A program made the translations under genes and the position numbers. A DNA stretch of 64,000 nt, from positions 62,001 through 126,000 of the forward strand of contig JADIIX010000059.1 in NCBI GenBank assembly GCA_027604505.1, given 5' to 3'. Shown in pieces: positions 61,891 through 64,000 of this stretch. How positions within the stretch are numbered: position 1 is the first letter of the stretch; every line of letters starts with the position of its first letter. Under the pieces are notes generated by a model. It ran no database searches. It had not been told where the DNA came from and saw only the letters and a list, made by a program, of their open reading frames with translations. The DNA comes from Gonapodya sp. JEL0774. Its lineage: Eukaryota; Monoblepharomycota; Monoblepharidomycetes; Monoblepharidales; Gonapodyaceae.

Positions 61891-62065
61891 AACTGCCTCC
61901 TGAAATTGCCGCCAGGTATGAGAAATGTGTCAGGCCCATTGAAACCCATCATTTTTGTGACTTTGTTTATATGTAATTGAATTACAGAATTTCAATAGAT
62001 AAGATTGATGGATCTGGGTCTGAATTACACACATCTCATCATCCCTTCTTTATCCAAGCTGAAGG

Positions 62066-64000
62066 TTAATATTGTCCAACTGGTGCACCAGGTCCTTTCA
62101 CATCCCCGTGTCCCATTGCAAATGAGCTGTTACCGAGGACCCTGCTCCCTGTCATGTACTGCTGAGAGTTGATGATGCCCATGTCCAAGTAGTTCCTGAG
62201 GGAAGCAAGAGCTTGTTCTCCGGTGACAATAGTACTACCAGCTCCAACACTTTGACCTCTTGCATTGGGTTGATACAGTGACCCAGACATCATACGCGAT
62301 TGTACTATTGATGGCTGGTTAGCAGGTGCAAGCACTGTCATGGGAACAATTCCTATCGACGGGGAACCGACAAGGCCAACAAAGTCAAAATTAACGCGCG
62401 AATCGACAGGATTGTTCACAAAAAGAAAACATTTCAGGTCAGCGTACCAGACTGCATGGTCTCCAAATTCAACGCCTTGCACCAATCGTCCGCAAACACA
62501 TCACTAACGAACACTTTTTGTCCTTGCTGACAAGTCATTTCATCCTGCTGCGATGCGAAGAATGGCTGCGCCACCACGTACACCTCGTTAACCTTCGTGC
62601 TCCCGCTTGAAGTTGACGACCCTACGGTGCCCAATGAACCGGGAGGAGCCAAGAGGCGAGCTCCGGAGCCATATTGCCCGGTGCTATAAAGGGAGCCACT
62701 GTTCTGAGAGGAACTTCCTTGCGGTGGAATGCTGGATCCCAATGAACCCTGAGAGTAGGGAGAGTTTGGGTACGAGACCGGTGCCATTTGCGGAACGGGG
62801 TTATTGTACTGTGGAGCATAGTACTGGGTTTGGCCATTTGGAGGAGGGTAAGTTGGGTTGAGTGGTGCTGAAGTCGAGGCACCCGAAGGGGTATCCTTTG
62901 AAGCTCCACGACGGCGACCGAAGTACCACGCGAGGCCTGCGATGATTCCAAGAGCAGCGATTCCACCTGAGCAATATTCGAATGGCAATGGTGAGAAGCC
63001 AAAACATTGATGCGGGACTGCACAAATAAGCAGATGCGGGAACACCAAACTTACCAACGACACCGCCAACAATGGCACCAGTCGAACTTCCACCCCCAGA
63101 ATTCGGAGTTCCACCCGCAGGACCCTCGGAGCCAGACGCAGCTGCTGTCGCTGTTGCCGATGATGACGATGTCTTGGCGCTTGTCACTGAAGTGCTTTCA
63201 ACTTTTGCAGTGGAAGTTCCGGAACTTGCAGTCGTTGCGGCGCACGCAGGAAGGCTAAGCCCGCCTCCCGTTCGACAAGATGATGGAATAGTGCTAATAC
63301 TGCCACCAACAAGGCAAAGGTTGGTGTTGGCAAGAGAGCAGAAATCGCCACCAACGTTTCTGGACATGGGCAATACACATCGAAGATTCAACTCATGTCA
63401 GTTCTCGGATCCGATAGAAGTCTGCGCCCGCCCTAGTACTCACGACGCAAGTAGAATTCCACCACTGAGGCTCGTGTTGGACAGGTCCCTGAACAAAAAG
63501 GAGAAAGGTTGATGAGGCGGCGATCATGCGACAACCTCGCATCAAAGGATTTCTCACAGTGAGGTCAGCTTTGTCAGCTTAGACAAGTCCGGACTGAAGA
63601 AAGGACGGTTTTAGGGTGTAAAGGGAACAAAACGAGTGTTCAGCGCAGACCCCAACTGCAGGCATGGTCCCTGATGATTCATGACCAAAAACCCACATTG
63701 GTCCGTTAAGCCCAGTGTTTCCATCCAACCATAAAGTTACCAGTTGTGTCATATCACCCAGACCTGATGGGAGAGGTCCCGACAGCGAGTCGCGGGACAG
63801 GGCAATAGTCTTCAAGTTCGAGAGAGTAAAGAGACCAGGCGGGATCGAGCCAGTAACGCCCGAGTTGCGTTGAGCTCCACTACAAAATGCAAGATGTGGT
63901 GTGAGTGGATTAGGCGTTCAGCAGATTCAGAGGCACATGTCCAGGTAGTTCCATAGACCAAAAAATGGGGCCAAAACCCACTAGTACGTCAATTTAGGGC
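62066..64000 (-). CDS. LRR receptor-like protein with cytosolic SH3 domain, copy 3 (5' part outside window)
   Basis: Third family member, on the opposite strand, cut by the window end. From the right it reads NSGVTGSIPPGLFTLSNLKTI, LSRDSLSGPLPSGLGDMTQL and WLDGNTGLNGPM LRR exons, then FCSLANTNLCLVGG, a Ser/Thr/Ala-rich stalk, GAIVGGVVG joined to GIAALGIIAGLAWYFGRRRG, the Pro/Tyr/Gln linker, SH3 (VYVVAQPF, DEMTCQQGQKVFVSD, DWCKAL, IVPMTVL) and SLRNYLDMGIINSQQYM, ending VGQY at 62066. Introns sit at the same places as in copies 1 and 2: before the helix, inside the SH3 and before the tail (the last is lost; GEQALASLRNYL is contiguous here). The stalk is more diverged than between copies 1 and 2. 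Confidence 0.85.

Overview
The window is nuclear DNA from a compact, intron-rich eukaryote, most likely an early-diverging zoosporic (chytrid-type) fungus. The case rests on many short GT..AG introns, fungal pathway genes (a HOM3-type aspartokinase with C-terminal ACT domains, a KHA1-type K+/H+ antiporter, a fungal secreted TIM-barrel family), and expanded TKL kinases and plant-like leucine-rich-repeat (LRR) receptors. The species is not identified. Exon borders were placed by reading splice sites against family conservation. No RNA genes, CRISPR arrays or transposons were recognised.

Layout. 0.07-4.7 kb: mitochondrial-type DEAD-box RNA helicase (+). 5.3-8.5 kb: methylenetetrahydrofolate reductase (+). 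9.0-14.3 kb: two tandem non-RD TKL-like kinases (-) with long disordered tails. 14.8-15.8 kb: PRL/PTP4A-type phosphatase (+). 16.1-18.8 kb: secreted TIM-barrel glycoside-hydrolase-like protein (-). 19.0-22.4 kb: TFIID subunit TAF4 (-). 22.7-23.4 kb: 5'-truncated, frameshifted copy of ribosomal protein eL42 (+). 24.5-29.2 kb: cation/proton antiporter with an 8-nt microexon (+). 29.8-32.5 kb: ankyrin protein with two large tandem repeats, one crossing an assembly gap (-). 32.7-35.8 kb: JMJD7-like JmjC oxygenase (+). 36.9-39.5 kb: aspartokinase (+). 39.8-41.7 kb: inositol polyphosphate kinase (-). 41.8-43.7 kb: M19 membrane dipeptidase (-). 44.0-45.7 kb: bacterial-type amidohydrolase (+). 46.3-49.1 kb: unknown polytopic membrane protein (+). 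49.6-50.9 kb: HemK/MTQ1 methyltransferase (+). 51.2-52.6 kb: short-chain dehydrogenase (+).

The most unusual part is 52.8-64.0 kb. Three paralogous genes encode receptor-like proteins with a signal peptide, LRR ectodomain, Ser/Thr-rich stalk, one membrane helix, a Pro/Tyr/Gln-rich segment, an SH3 domain where a plant receptor would carry a kinase, and a near-invariant C-terminal motif. A separate single-pass protein with a C-terminal SH3-like domain lies among them. Both non-RD kinases 40 kb away carry textbook SH3-ligand motifs in their tails, which suggests, without proving it, a split receptor system in which LRR-SH3 receptors recruit soluble kinases.

The remaining genes are mostly housekeeping: methyl and threonine/methionine metabolism, transcription initiation, translation-factor methylation, inositol phosphates and ion homeostasis.
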